Positions 39,465-47,602 of a DNA stretch of 64,000 nucleotides are shown here, one piece after another; the first letter of the stretch is position 1; every line of letters starts with the position of its first letter. The DNA lies in the NCBI GenBank assembly GCA_050246015.1, contig JBFWWU010000001.1:372001-436000 (forward strand), written 5' to 3'. The notes beneath the pieces are model-generated. The model did no database searches. It was not told the origin of the DNA and saw nothing but the letters and a program-made list of their open reading frames with translations. The position numbers and the translations under genes are program-made. The DNA comes from JTS-AC122 sp050246015. Its GTDB lineage: Bacteria; Planctomycetota; Phycisphaerae; Phycisphaerales; UBA1924.

Positions 39465-40577
39465 TCAGTCCGCCAGAAGCATCTGCTCGGGCAGCATGCC
39501 GCCTGGATTCGGCGGGCCATTTTCATCGCCCGCGTCCCCGTCGTCTTCCTGCTGGCGCGTGCCCAGGAAGTGCGTCTCCAGCGTCAGGCGGATCTTCTCC
39601 ATCGCCTTGTTCTGGATCTGGCGCACTCGCTCCTTGGTCACGCCGATGATCTGGCCGACCTGCTCGAGGGTCATCGGCTTCTCCGTATCGCCGGACTCCA
39701 GGCCGAAGCGATGCTCGATCACCGTGCGCTCGACATCCGTCAGGTCCGCGCGGTTGTCAAGCACGATCCGCTTGACCTCTTCCGCCGCGTCCTTCTCGAA
39801 CGTCGATCGCTTGGTCTCGAGGAAGTTGGACTTCTCGAGTTTGGGATCGAAATCCGTCGGGAACCGCTGCCGGTACTTGGACAGTTTCATCCCCTGCCGG
39901 CTGAACGCCTTGAGGATCGCGCGGCAGGCGTACGTCGAGAACTTGTACCCGCGGCCCGCGTCGAACTTATCGACCGCGCGCAGCAGAGCCATGTTCCCTT
40001 CGCTGACCAGGTCGGCGAAGTCCACTTCACTCATGCGCGTCCGCTTGGCCATCGCCAGCACCAGCGCCAGGTTCGTCTCGGCGATCTGCTCACGCACGCG
40101 GTCCGAGATGCGGTACCACTTCAGCACGTCGTCGGCCTGCTCGGGCGTCGGCTTCTTCGCCGCCGACTTCTCGATCTCCTGCTGAAGCGACCAGACTCGG
40201 TACCGCGCGTAGTTGAACTGGTGGAAGAGAACCTTCTCTTCCGCGCCCGTGAGGATCACCTGCTGCGCGCTCTTCACCGTCCGGCTCTTCCCGGGCGAGA
40301 GATCGTCCATCACCGGGTGATACCAACTCGTGTCCGGCTTGGCCACGTCCGGCGCTTCGTCGTAGATCTTCCCCTCGGCACCGGGTTCGCGGAACGCCGG
40401 GCTGTCGATGAAATCCTGCTCCTGCGAGAGAATCTGGGCAAGGAGTTTCTCGTCGTCCTTGCTCAGCGCGCGCTTGACGCGGCCTCCCGTCCCCGAGCCG
40501 ACCATCTGCACCCGGCTTCGTCGCCGATGCTGCTCAACAGGGCTTAGTGCTTTGGCGGAAAGATTGCTCATTATCAT
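39465..40577 (-). CDS. RNA polymerase sigma-70 family factor
   Basis: 370 residues from ATG 40577 (ATG 40571 also possible). Residues 1-135 are a charged leader without typical region 1.1. Region 1.2/2 covers about 135-235: RISDRVREQIAETNLALVLAMAKRTRMSEVDFADLVSEGNMALLRAVDKFDAGRGYKFSTYACRAILKAFSRQGMK. The stretch after it (PTDFDPKLEKSNFLETKRS) replaces a normal region 3. Region 4 near 275-340 has LTDVERTVIEHRFGL and the helix-turn-helix TLEQVGQIIGVTKERVRQIQNKAMEKIR. In region 2.4 CRAILKAFSR stands where housekeeping factors have a WWIRQAI-type sequence, so this is an alternative factor. Control of flagella is possible from position but not shown. Confidence 0.9.
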   Translation of the reverse strand: MIMSNLSAKALSPVEQHRRRSRVQMVGSGTGGRVKRALSKDDEKLLAQILSQEQDFIDSPAFREPGAEGKIYDEAPDVAKPDTSWYHPVMDDLSPGKSRTVKSAQQVILTGAEEKVLFHQFNYARYRVWSLQQEIEKSAAKKPTPEQADDVLKWYRISDRVREQIAETNLALVLAMAKRTRMSEVDFADLVSEGNMALLRAVDKFDAGRGYKFSTYACRAILKAFSRQGMKLSKYRQRFPTDFDPKLEKSNFLETKRSTFEKDAAEEVKRIVLDNRADLTDVERTVIEHRFGLESGDTEKPMTLEQVGQIIGVTKERVRQIQNKAMEKIRLTLETHFLGTRQQEDDGDAGDENGPPNPGGMLPEQMLLAD

Positions 40578-41247
40578 GTGTCGCTTTCGAGGAGCTCCTT
40601 GCTCCGTACTTCCAGAATACCACCGCTCGCTCTTCGCAGTTGCCTACCCGGAACCTGTCACTTGTAGATTGCCATACAAAAGGCAAACATTTGGCACTTG
40701 GCCATACGAAATATATACGCCTGATCCACCCTCGGGTTCTCTTATTAGAGCCTTTCCAATCAATGCTCGCCATTCAAACTCAACGCCGGCTCTGGTTGCA
40801 ACAGAGTCGCGATAGACCCGCTCGAAGGATGGCCACCCACACGACGTTTTCGGACGCATCCGCATCCGCCAGCACGGCAACACACAGTCCGTGTCACCGC
40901 GTACAACATACCCCTTTTTTAGCGCGCCCGCAAGTGACTATTCGTACCGATGGCCGATAGATTTTGAGTTTTCCCAAATATCCGTACTTTCTCCGATCTT
41001 CGAGAGTTATCCACCACTCATTCTGGCCGATTTCGTGGATCTTCTGTGCCCAGATTCGCCAGCGCCGCCCGTTGATCTCTTTCTCTGACACACTTTGACC
41101 GAGCGGGGCGAACCGGGCGCGAGTCTTGGCACTCCATATGGCCCGACTTGCACAACCGTTCCGCACCGATTGACCTTTGTTCTTCACCTTCTACGATGCA
41201 CCGGCGAACAACACGATTCGCGGCGGACCATTCGCCGCACCCCGACC
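40578..41247. other. 670-bp low-GC non-coding region upstream of the sigma gene and tRNA-Ala
   Basis: GC falls clearly below the rest of the window. Open frames exist on both strands (for example 40894-41187 minus) but none has coding bias or a recognised motif. The minus strand must hold the sigma-gene promoter and leader. AGGAGCTCCT at 40589-40598 is a perfect 10-bp palindrome just before that gene, and a TTGCC/GGCAA inverted pair lies near 40663-40680. One near-match to a DnaA box (TTATCCACC, 41007-41015) is isolated. It could be a leader RNA or the remnant of an old insertion beside the tRNA. Confidence 0.5.
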
Positions 41248-41322
41248 GGGGGCGTAGCTCAGTTTTGGTAGAGCGCTTCCATGGCATGGAAGAGGTCACG
41301 AGTTCGAGTCTCGTCGCCTCCA
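41248..41322 (+). tRNA. tRNA-Ala(GGC)
   Basis: Acceptor GGGGGCG pairs with CGCCTCC (one G-U), D stem GCTC/GAGC, anticodon stem CTTCC/GGAAG with loop ATGGCAT and anticodon GGC, variable AGGTC, T arm ACGAG-TTCGAGT-CTCGT, discriminator A. CCA is not encoded. G3 pairs with T70, the G-U pair that alanyl-tRNA synthetase recognises. It sits at the edge of the low-GC region and 0.5 kb before the accessory island, but no copy of its 3' end was found at the island's far border. Confidence 0.95.
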
Positions 41323-41408
41323 CTTCCCGGTTCAGGACGCCGCGGCCCTCCCGCGGCGTTCTCGCTTTTTGCTTAGATGGGCACGGCGCGCGGCTACCAT
41401 GCTCTGCG

Positions 41409-41807
41409 ATGCAAAGCCCGGAAACGTCCACGTGCCCCTCACCGGCGGTCGTCTCGATCCTCTTCGATGTCACCAAACTGGATCGCACGCTCGCGTTCTA
41501 CCGCGACACCCTCGGGTTCCGGCACGTCTCGACGGACCGCAAGGGCCTGCCGTTCGAAACCTGGACGCTCGAGTGCGACGCGTATCCGATGGTGGCGTTG
41601 TGCGCGCGCCTGACGTACCGACGACCGGTGGTCGGGTCGCAGCCGGGCGGGCTGGTGGCGATCGGCTTGCGCACGCCGAGCGTGCGGCAGGCGCTTGAAT
41701 CACTGAAGGGACGGGTGACGTTTCTGACGCAGGTGCCGGAGACGGGACCCGTGACCCGCGCGCAGTTTCTTGATCCCGATGGCTACGTCATCGAGATCTT
41801 CGAGTAG
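41409..41807 (+). CDS. VOC (glyoxalase/dioxygenase superfamily) protein
   Basis: 132 residues from ATG 41409; the frame is open into the tRNA but that part is not coding. One pair of beta-alpha-beta-beta-beta units: SILFDVTKLDRTLAFYRDTLGFRHVSTDRKG and ending AQFLDPDGYVIEIFE, where DPDGYVIEIFE has the C-terminal metal Glu. VOC proteins include lyases, dioxygenases and antibiotic-binding proteins; substrate unknown. It is the last apparently native gene before the island, convergent with the helicase. Confidence 0.85.
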   Translation: MQSPETSTCPSPAVVSILFDVTKLDRTLAFYRDTLGFRHVSTDRKGLPFETWTLECDAYPMVALCARLTYRRPVVGSQPGGLVAIGLRTPSVRQALESLKGRVTFLTQVPETGPVTRAQFLDPDGYVIEIFE

Positions 41808-41830
41808 CGTGGACAGGCGTTGGTATCACC

Positions 41831-41866
41831 CCCCGACCCTCGGCGCGGCGGCGTCCGCCGTCGGGG
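41831..41866. terminator. GC-rich composite hairpin between convergent VOC and helicase genes
   Basis: Inner stem CGGCGG/CCGCCG with loop CGT, outer arms CCCCGA/TCGGGG. It lies 24 bases after the VOC stop and 9 bases before the helicase stop. There is no T-run, so intrinsic termination is uncertain; it may still end or stabilise both transcripts. Confidence 0.35.
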
Positions 41867-41874
41867 CCGGGGGT

Positions 41875-44800
41875 CTACCGGTTCGCCTGGGGGCCGGACG
41901 GGGTCCGCGACGCGGCATGAGGTTCTTGGCCGCAGGCCGGCGCGGGTTCCTCCTGCGGCTTCGATGATGTCCGGTCTGGGATGTGCGGGATGTACCCATC
42001 GCCGCTGCCGCTTCCATCGATCGCAGGCATTGGTTCGATGCCCAGCCCTGACAGTCGCGCCCAAAGTGGCTGAAGCGCTGCGTCGGGATCACGGTAGAAC
42101 GCGCTCCCTCGCACGCGCCAGAACTGCCAGTTGGCGCGTTCAAGTTGCCGCTGGCGGGCCATGTCTTCGTCGAAGTTCTCATCGGAATGAAACCGGTCGC
42201 CGTCGCATTCGATGGCCAAGCGGGTTCGGCCTTCCACGACCAGGTCGATGCGTTTGCGTCCCGCCTTGTACTGCGGAAGGACGCGGAACCCGCGATCGGC
42301 AATCCTGAGGTACACGTCCACCTCAAACCAACTGTCGAACGGCGCAGGGGCCAACTCCGGACGGTCCTGGTTGCTGGCTTGCTGTCGCAAGTCGGCAAGG
42401 TCCACGCCGACGCTCTGAGCGGCATGCCGTGCGGGGTCGTAGAAGTACGTCAGGAGCCGATGACGCATGCACTCGTGGTTTCCAACGTCCTCGGGCATGA
42501 CCGAGTGGAAGAGCCAGAGTTGGTCTTGCGCTCGGCTCGCGGCGACGTTGAATCGCTGCATGTCGGAGAGCTTGGTGAGAGCAGAGAACCCGCGCAATTC
42601 GTCATCCTTGACGGCCACCACAAGGCTGAGGAAGATGATGTGGCGCTCGTCGCCTTGGAACGAGTATGCGTCGCCGCACACGATCCGCCTTCGTTCGATC
42701 TCTTCCGCGCCGATTCGTTTGAGCAGGAGCCGCTCGATGAGCTTTGCCTGATGCTCGCCCAGCAGCGAGATCACGCCCATCGTCTTGCCCGTGTACATCG
42801 GATCGTCGCAGCACGCCGCAATCGCCTCCGCGATCGCTTCGGCCTCGGCTTCGTTCCGGGCGCTCTGTGGTCCGCCCTCACGCTTCCCGTCGAGAACTCG
42901 ACGGGCGACGAATGGAGCGAGTCGCTTCGGGGGGTACTGCCGGAGCGGGACGAGCGCTCCCTTGTAGCACAGGTCATTGCTGAAACGAATGATCTCGGGC
43001 ATGCAGCGGAAGTGCTCGTGAAGAGTGATCCGCTTGCCCAGGCGAACCTGACCGTGATCGAAGAGACTGCTGTCCACATCAAAGGTGTCGGCCAGCTCGA
43101 TCCCTTCCAGATGCTGGCGCAGAAGGCTCTTGGCCTGGTCCTTGTCGATACCGACGTTGGACGGGCTGATCTGCTTGTCGTCGCCGACAACGATGACTTT
43201 CTTGGCGAGGTAGAACAGGATCAGCGATTCGGGGCCGCACTGCGAGGCCTCGTCCACGATGACGACGTCGAAGATGCCGGGCGCAGGCTTCACGCTTTCA
43301 AACACGCGATAGAGCGGCATGACCCAGGCAGGAATCGCATCGCGGCACTGCTCCAACTCTGCCTGAGCCACACGACGCCAGTGGCCCGCGTGCTTGCCGG
43401 TGCCCTTGCCGATCTTCTTGATGGCCTGCCGCCACGCATTCAGGTGCTGCTGATGAGCCGGGCTCATGGATGACAGGCACGAATGCCACGCTCGTTCCGC
43501 GGAGGCACGGACCAGGCACGCATTGATCCGTTCCTTGGTCTGACGCAGTTCAATCTCGACCGCGGCAGCTTTTCGGGGGTCTGTGTACTTGTTGAGCCAG
43601 GCATTGGCCTGAGCCCAGCGCCATGCGGCTTTCCAATCGGCAATGCGAGACTTCCATGCCGGGTCCGTGTGTGTTTCAGCGATCGAATGTGCAAGCTTCG
43701 GAAGTGCAGTACTGATGCGCTCGTCGAGCCGTGCCCACTCCGCGAGGCGGGATGCGTCTGTTTCGAGCGCGGCTATCTCGGCGAGGGCCGTCGCAACCAA
43801 CCTCTCGTCGCGCTGTTCGATCGCATCGGCGAGTCGAGCGCATACAGGGTGGGCGTTCGGTGCGGCTGCGAGCAAGCGTAGTGCGTGAACCCGTGCATCG
43901 AGCTGCGACACCACCACATCGAACTCCCGTCGCACGATGACACGCTCGCAGCGGGCCGCCAGGGCATCCACGGCGCGGAGGTCGTGAAGCGGCGGCACTT
44001 CAGCGAGGTGAAGCCGAGCGAGCGCCGCCGCAGCCGCATCGGCGAGGGGGCGAACCTCTGCGACTCGCGTGAGGATGCTGCACAACTCGCTAAGTTCCCC
44101 GATTTGTTGGCCGTTCGTCTTGGTGGTAGGTGCGGCCTTGCCATCCCATAGCACCCAGGCCTTGGCAACCGCCGCCGAGCATTCAAGGTGCTCCTTCGCT
44201 GACGTGAGCACCGCCGCATGGTCGCACGGCCGACCGTCTATGGTGGCCTCTCGACAGAGATAGATGGTGCGCCGTACCACCTTCGCGCGGAAGAAGAGGA
44301 ATCCCAGTCCGCCACCACGCTGGAAGTGTGCCAACAGATCCGACACGTCGGCATGCAGCAGGTCTGACCGACGACCAGGTGGGAGACGGATGTCCATCTT
44401 GTCAAGTCTCGCTGCAAGGTCCGCGTGCGCCGCAACTGCGGCGCGCGTCTGGCTCAGCAGCAAGTCCCAACCCGCACCCGCACCGCGCAGCATGTCCGTG
44501 AGCGCCACGGCGGCCCATGGAGCCGCTGCGGTTGGCACCTGTTGAACGGCTGCTTGGAGACTCCGTAGGGCGCTGCAGGCCGTCCGCAGGTCGTCCAGGG
44601 GCATTGTTCCCAAATGGACTTCACCATCCGCGACCGGGCGGATGCGTTCGCGCAGTGAATGCGAGGCTCGAACGAGTCGAGCAATTGTGTCATCCGCTGG
44701 GAGTTCGCTTCCTGTCGTTGGACGCCTCCGCTCCACTTCGGCGGCCCTCTCAGGGGACACCCGGATCATGCCTTCGCGGTACGCGATGAGATCGTCGGCG

Positions 44801-46575
44801 CCCACTGGAGCGGGTACGTCCGGTTCCGCGGTATCCGTGAACCAAGCAAAACGCGGAGCATCTTGTCGGACACGCCTCGCGATGCTCTGCGCCGTGCCCG
44901 TGTATGCGCCCTCAGCGATCGTGTGCTCGTGGATTTCTGCTTCGCGGAACGTCCTGAGTTCACGCTCAAGCGTCGCTTCGCGCTGTGTCAGCCGGTCAAG
45001 GTCTGTCTCGGCCTTGCGGATTTCCTCGGTTGCCGGGCCGCTGTTCCACGTATCGGCCTTATCCGTGATGCTCCGAACGCTGTCCTCCACGTTGTCTTGG
45101 GCAGCCTTGTCGTTGCCAAGAACGCTCAGGCACAACGGCCTGATCTCAGGCGGCAGCTTCTCCCTCAGCACCTGCAGCGCGCGGGGTGTTTGCGCTGTAA
45201 TCAGCACTCGGCCGCCGGTGGCGAGGAGGTGGCAGATGAGGTTGGCGATGGTGTGAGACTTCCCCGTACCAGGCGGTCCCTGCACCAGCACGCCGTGCCT
45301 GCCGTCGAGCCGTTCGACGATCTGTCGCTGGTCCTCATTCGCCGGCAATGGGAAGTAGACACGGGTCTTCGACGGAACAGGGATGCTGCTCGGAGGCATG
45401 GGCGTCCCGTCACCCTGCGGTTCGCCTGCGGCCGCCTTGATGAGCCGCTTTACGCCTGGCGGAATTTCCTCGCCCTTCCGCAACTGCTCGATGATCGCCT
45501 CGAAAGCGAGCAAAAGTCCACGAGAGGTTCGGCGGCGCAGGAGGAGCGCTGGAGCGAAGGCAACGCGCGGGACCTTTTCGATCGACGCCGGCTCGTACGC
45601 CACCGGGTCGTAGGTTCCGTCCTCCTTGATCGCTTGAGCAAAGCCTTTGAGGGCACGATCGATCGCATCGAAGTCCCAAGGATCGTCGTCAGCCCTCGAA
45701 AGGTCGGATCGGACGACATCCAACTGCGCGACCGTCGGCTGCTCGATCGCGTCGAGCATGTCCACTTCCAAAGCGACCCTCGCGCCATCCGAACCGGGCC
45801 GAAGCGTGAACACGCCCCCTGCTGGATCGAACTCCAGCGCGACCTGAGCGGCGATGAGATGTCGTCTTACCTGCGATCCACTGGGCGTGCGCCAGGTCAG
45901 GCATCCGATACCGAGAACCAACTCGAATTCCTCTCCGAGGCGCTTGAGGTCGCGGTGGATCACGAAGAGCGGCGAATAGACCTTCTCTTGAAACTCCACC
46001 CAGGCCGCGTGTCGCTCGGCCCAAGGGTTCCACGCCGCCTGCATGTAGTCGTTTAGTGCCACCGCGACGTCGGGGTGGTTCTCCAGTAGCTCGTACTGAT
46101 CGTTGACAGCCGACCTCGCAGTGCCCGCCCTTCCCGAGGAGACTTGGCCGTTGGCGCCCAACTCTGATGGCATCGCCACACGTCCAGGCTTCGGGGCGGG
46201 AGCCTCACGCGGGATTCGGTCAAGCAGACGCGGCGGTACATCAGGCGACCTACCCGACTGGGGCTCTACCCACGACTTGATGCTGGCTGGGAGCGGGGGG
46301 AGGGTGGGCTCGGGCATCTTCCGAACGGTCAGCCACACGTCGTCTTCAACGGTATCCCCGCTGAGCCAGTTGCCCTGATCGTCAGGCCTGAAGCACCGCG
46401 ATGTGCAGCCCGGCCTGCTACGAACGGCGTCCAGCCAGAAGCACCGCTCATAGGACCGCAAGTCTCGGGTGACCGCGGTTCGCAGATGAGCAAGGTCCCG
46501 CAGGTACCGGAAGATGGCCAAGGCGCGCCGCCGCTCGGTTGCGCCGACGTTGATTGGTTCAGGCGGATTGGTCAT
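41875..46575 (-). CDS. SF1 helicase with C-terminal restriction-endonuclease-like domain (candidate defence protein)
   Basis: 1566 residues. The N-terminal 400 residues are a family-specific region (DVWLTVRKMPEPTLPPLP, then beta-rich segments). Walker A GPPGTGKSHT is near residue 435. A helical insertion of some 600 residues with coiled-coil character follows (LDRLTQREATLERELRTFREAE). Then come VVIVDEASQCGPESL (Walker B, near 1107), VVGDDKQISPS, HFRCMPEIIRFSN, GVISLLGEHQ, SFQGDERHIIFLSLV and LSDMQRFNVAASRAQDQLWLF for the remaining SF1 motifs. From about 1420 the block FEVDVYLRIADRGFRVLPQYKAG, IDLVVEGRTRLAIECDGDRFH and QRQLERANWQFWRVRGSAFYRD is a Vsr/MTES_1575-type PD-(D/E)xK nuclease. Such helicase-nuclease proteins occur as single-gene anti-phage systems; the function here is inference. 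It has no neighbours on its strand. Confidence 0.85.
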   Translation of the reverse strand: MTNPPEPINVGATERRRALAIFRYLRDLAHLRTAVTRDLRSYERCFWLDAVRSRPGCTSRCFRPDDQGNWLSGDTVEDDVWLTVRKMPEPTLPPLPASIKSWVEPQSGRSPDVPPRLLDRIPREAPAPKPGRVAMPSELGANGQVSSGRAGTARSAVNDQYELLENHPDVAVALNDYMQAAWNPWAERHAAWVEFQEKVYSPLFVIHRDLKRLGEEFELVLGIGCLTWRTPSGSQVRRHLIAAQVALEFDPAGGVFTLRPGSDGARVALEVDMLDAIEQPTVAQLDVVRSDLSRADDDPWDFDAIDRALKGFAQAIKEDGTYDPVAYEPASIEKVPRVAFAPALLLRRRTSRGLLLAFEAIIEQLRKGEEIPPGVKRLIKAAAGEPQGDGTPMPPSSIPVPSKTRVYFPLPANEDQRQIVERLDGRHGVLVQGPPGTGKSHTIANLICHLLATGGRVLITAQTPRALQVLREKLPPEIRPLCLSVLGNDKAAQDNVEDSVRSITDKADTWNSGPATEEIRKAETDLDRLTQREATLERELRTFREAEIHEHTIAEGAYTGTAQSIARRVRQDAPRFAWFTDTAEPDVPAPVGADDLIAYREGMIRVSPERAAEVERRRPTTGSELPADDTIARLVRASHSLRERIRPVADGEVHLGTMPLDDLRTACSALRSLQAAVQQVPTAAAPWAAVALTDMLRGAGAGWDLLLSQTRAAVAAHADLAARLDKMDIRLPPGRRSDLLHADVSDLLAHFQRGGGLGFLFFRAKVVRRTIYLCREATIDGRPCDHAAVLTSAKEHLECSAAVAKAWVLWDGKAAPTTKTNGQQIGELSELCSILTRVAEVRPLADAAAAALARLHLAEVPPLHDLRAVDALAARCERVIVRREFDVVVSQLDARVHALRLLAAAPNAHPVCARLADAIEQRDERLVATALAEIAALETDASRLAEWARLDERISTALPKLAHSIAETHTDPAWKSRIADWKAAWRWAQANAWLNKYTDPRKAAAVEIELRQTKERINACLVRASAERAWHSCLSSMSPAHQQHLNAWRQAIKKIGKGTGKHAGHWRRVAQAELEQCRDAIPAWVMPLYRVFESVKPAPGIFDVVIVDEASQCGPESLILFYLAKKVIVVGDDKQISPSNVGIDKDQAKSLLRQHLEGIELADTFDVDSSLFDHGQVRLGKRITLHEHFRCMPEIIRFSNDLCYKGALVPLRQYPPKRLAPFVARRVLDGKREGGPQSARNEAEAEAIAEAIAACCDDPMYTGKTMGVISLLGEHQAKLIERLLLKRIGAEEIERRRIVCGDAYSFQGDERHIIFLSLVVAVKDDELRGFSALTKLSDMQRFNVAASRAQDQLWLFHSVMPEDVGNHECMRHRLLTYFYDPARHAAQSVGVDLADLRQQASNQDRPELAPAPFDSWFEVDVYLRIADRGFRVLPQYKAGRKRIDLVVEGRTRLAIECDGDRFHSDENFDEDMARQRQLERANWQFWRVRGSAFYRDPDAALQPLWARLSGLGIEPMPAIDGSGSGDGYIPHIPDRTSSKPQEEPAPACGQEPHAASRTPSGPQANR

Positions 46576-47188
46576 GGGAAGTCCACGAGAACGCCGGTCA
46601 CGACGAGTGACAGCAACCCCCGACAGAGGGCAATCACAGCATTGTAAGGGCTACCCGTCGTGGCCGCCCTCAATCAGAAAATGGCGGAAAATCTCAACAA
46701 TGACGCGCAGATCGTCCGCGTTTTGCATAAGAGCATGGGTAGAGGGGCAACGTGCCGCCGCCGGGTCGTTCAAGTGGTCGATTTGGAGGAAATCTGCCCT
46801 TTCCGCGCGACACGTCGCCCTGCGGGTGACGAGAGGTACCTGTAGAGACACCCACCTGCAGAGTCCGCGCGACACTTTTCTCGTCTCGCGCAGATATAGA
46901 GGATGCCAGGGGGAGCGAGCACGGACCTGAACACATCTGCCGAAAGCCTTCGCCACTCGGACGGCGTTTCGCGTAGATGCACGATAGAGAGGCGTCGTCG
47001 GCCACCCCGACGCCGCCGCGGCCGGACCGGCGGGCTCGTCCCCCGGTCGATGGGCGAGTGACCCTCGCCCGCGTCGGCCCGCCACGATCCAACCACCCAT
47101 CCATCCAGCGATCCAGCCCATCCGCCGTGCCAATGCGGCACGCGGCCCCGTGACCGTTGCGCCCGCGTCGCGGGCCAAGGAGACTGGC
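46576..47188. other. 613-bp non-coding region between the helicase and the capsid cassette
   Basis: Both flanking genes point outward, so it must hold two promoters. It contains a 12-bp direct repeat (see 46802-46875), the related pair ACCTGTAGAG/ACCTGCAGAG between the repeats, a 7-bp hairpin GGGCGAG/CTCGCCC near 47046-47064, and a run of CCATCCA-like units near 47090-47110. A left attachment site of the cassette could lie here. Open frames inside lack start sites and coding bias. AAGGAG at 47177-47182 belongs to the next gene. Confidence 0.5.
46802..46875. repeat. Pair of 12-bp direct repeats, TCCGCGCGACAC
   Basis: Exact copies at 46802-46813 and 46864-46875, 62 bases apart. Between them a second imperfect repeat pair (ACCTGTAGAG and ACCTGCAGAG) occurs. 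Repeats of this spacing can bind a regulator or recombinase; no proof here. Confidence 0.5.
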
Positions 47189-47602
47189 ATGTTGGAGAAG
47201 TACATCGTGCGGCGGAGCGACTACGACGACCTGTGCCGCGAGCGGTTCCAGGAACGCTGGCCCGATGACCCGGAGCGGGTGCAGGAGGAAATGCTCCGCC
47301 GGTACCCGGCAGGGGTGGTCGATGCCTCCCGCGAGTTCGCGGAGCGCGGCCTCGTCATCGAGGCGGAAGAGATCCCCCGCCTGGCCATCGAGCACGGCAT
47401 CACGCTCCGGCGCGTCGGGCGCGCTCACCTGCTCTACCTGGCCGACATCGAGGACCTGGTCGAGAAGTGCCTGTGCGAGGAGCGCATGACGCACGAGGCG
47501 CTGTGGCGCAAGGCTCAGGACATTTCTGCGTCCGAGGAATTGGCAATCCGCCGCGAGGTGCTGGCCAAACGCCGGTGCGAAGAGCAGGGGGTGGGCCAGT
47601 GA
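47189..47602 (+). CDS. Uncharacterised 137-aa protein opening the capsid cassette
   Basis: ATG 47189 with AAGGAG six bases upstream. The protein is charged and mostly helical: MLEKYIVRRSDYDDLCRERFQERW at the start, a central REFAERGLVIEAEEIPRLAIEHGI and a C-terminal helix rich in Glu, Arg and Lys. IPRLAIEHGITLRRVGRAHLLYLADIEDLVE resembles a small helix-turn-helix but this is weak. No signal peptide or membrane segment. The stop overlaps the GTG of the protease-capsid gene, so the two are translated together and it may be a scaffold, head-associated or regulatory protein. Function unknown. Confidence 0.78.
   Translation: MLEKYIVRRSDYDDLCRERFQERWPDDPERVQEEMLRRYPAGVVDASREFAERGLVIEAEEIPRLAIEHGITLRRVGRAHLLYLADIEDLVEKCLCEERMTHEALWRKAQDISASEELAIRREVLAKRRCEEQGVGQ

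Noticed and set aside
41007..41015. Near-match to a DnaA box (TTATCCACC) in a low-GC region
   Set aside because: Single copy with one mismatch and no dnaA, dnaN or further boxes; not enough for a replication origin.
42145..46056. Several plus-strand open frames across the helicase gene
   Set aside because: They lie opposite a continuous 1566-codon gene with all helicase motifs; antisense shadows.
47090..47110. CCATCCA-like short repeats as a CRISPR-like array
   Set aside because: Units are too short and irregular, without spacers; no cas genes in the window.
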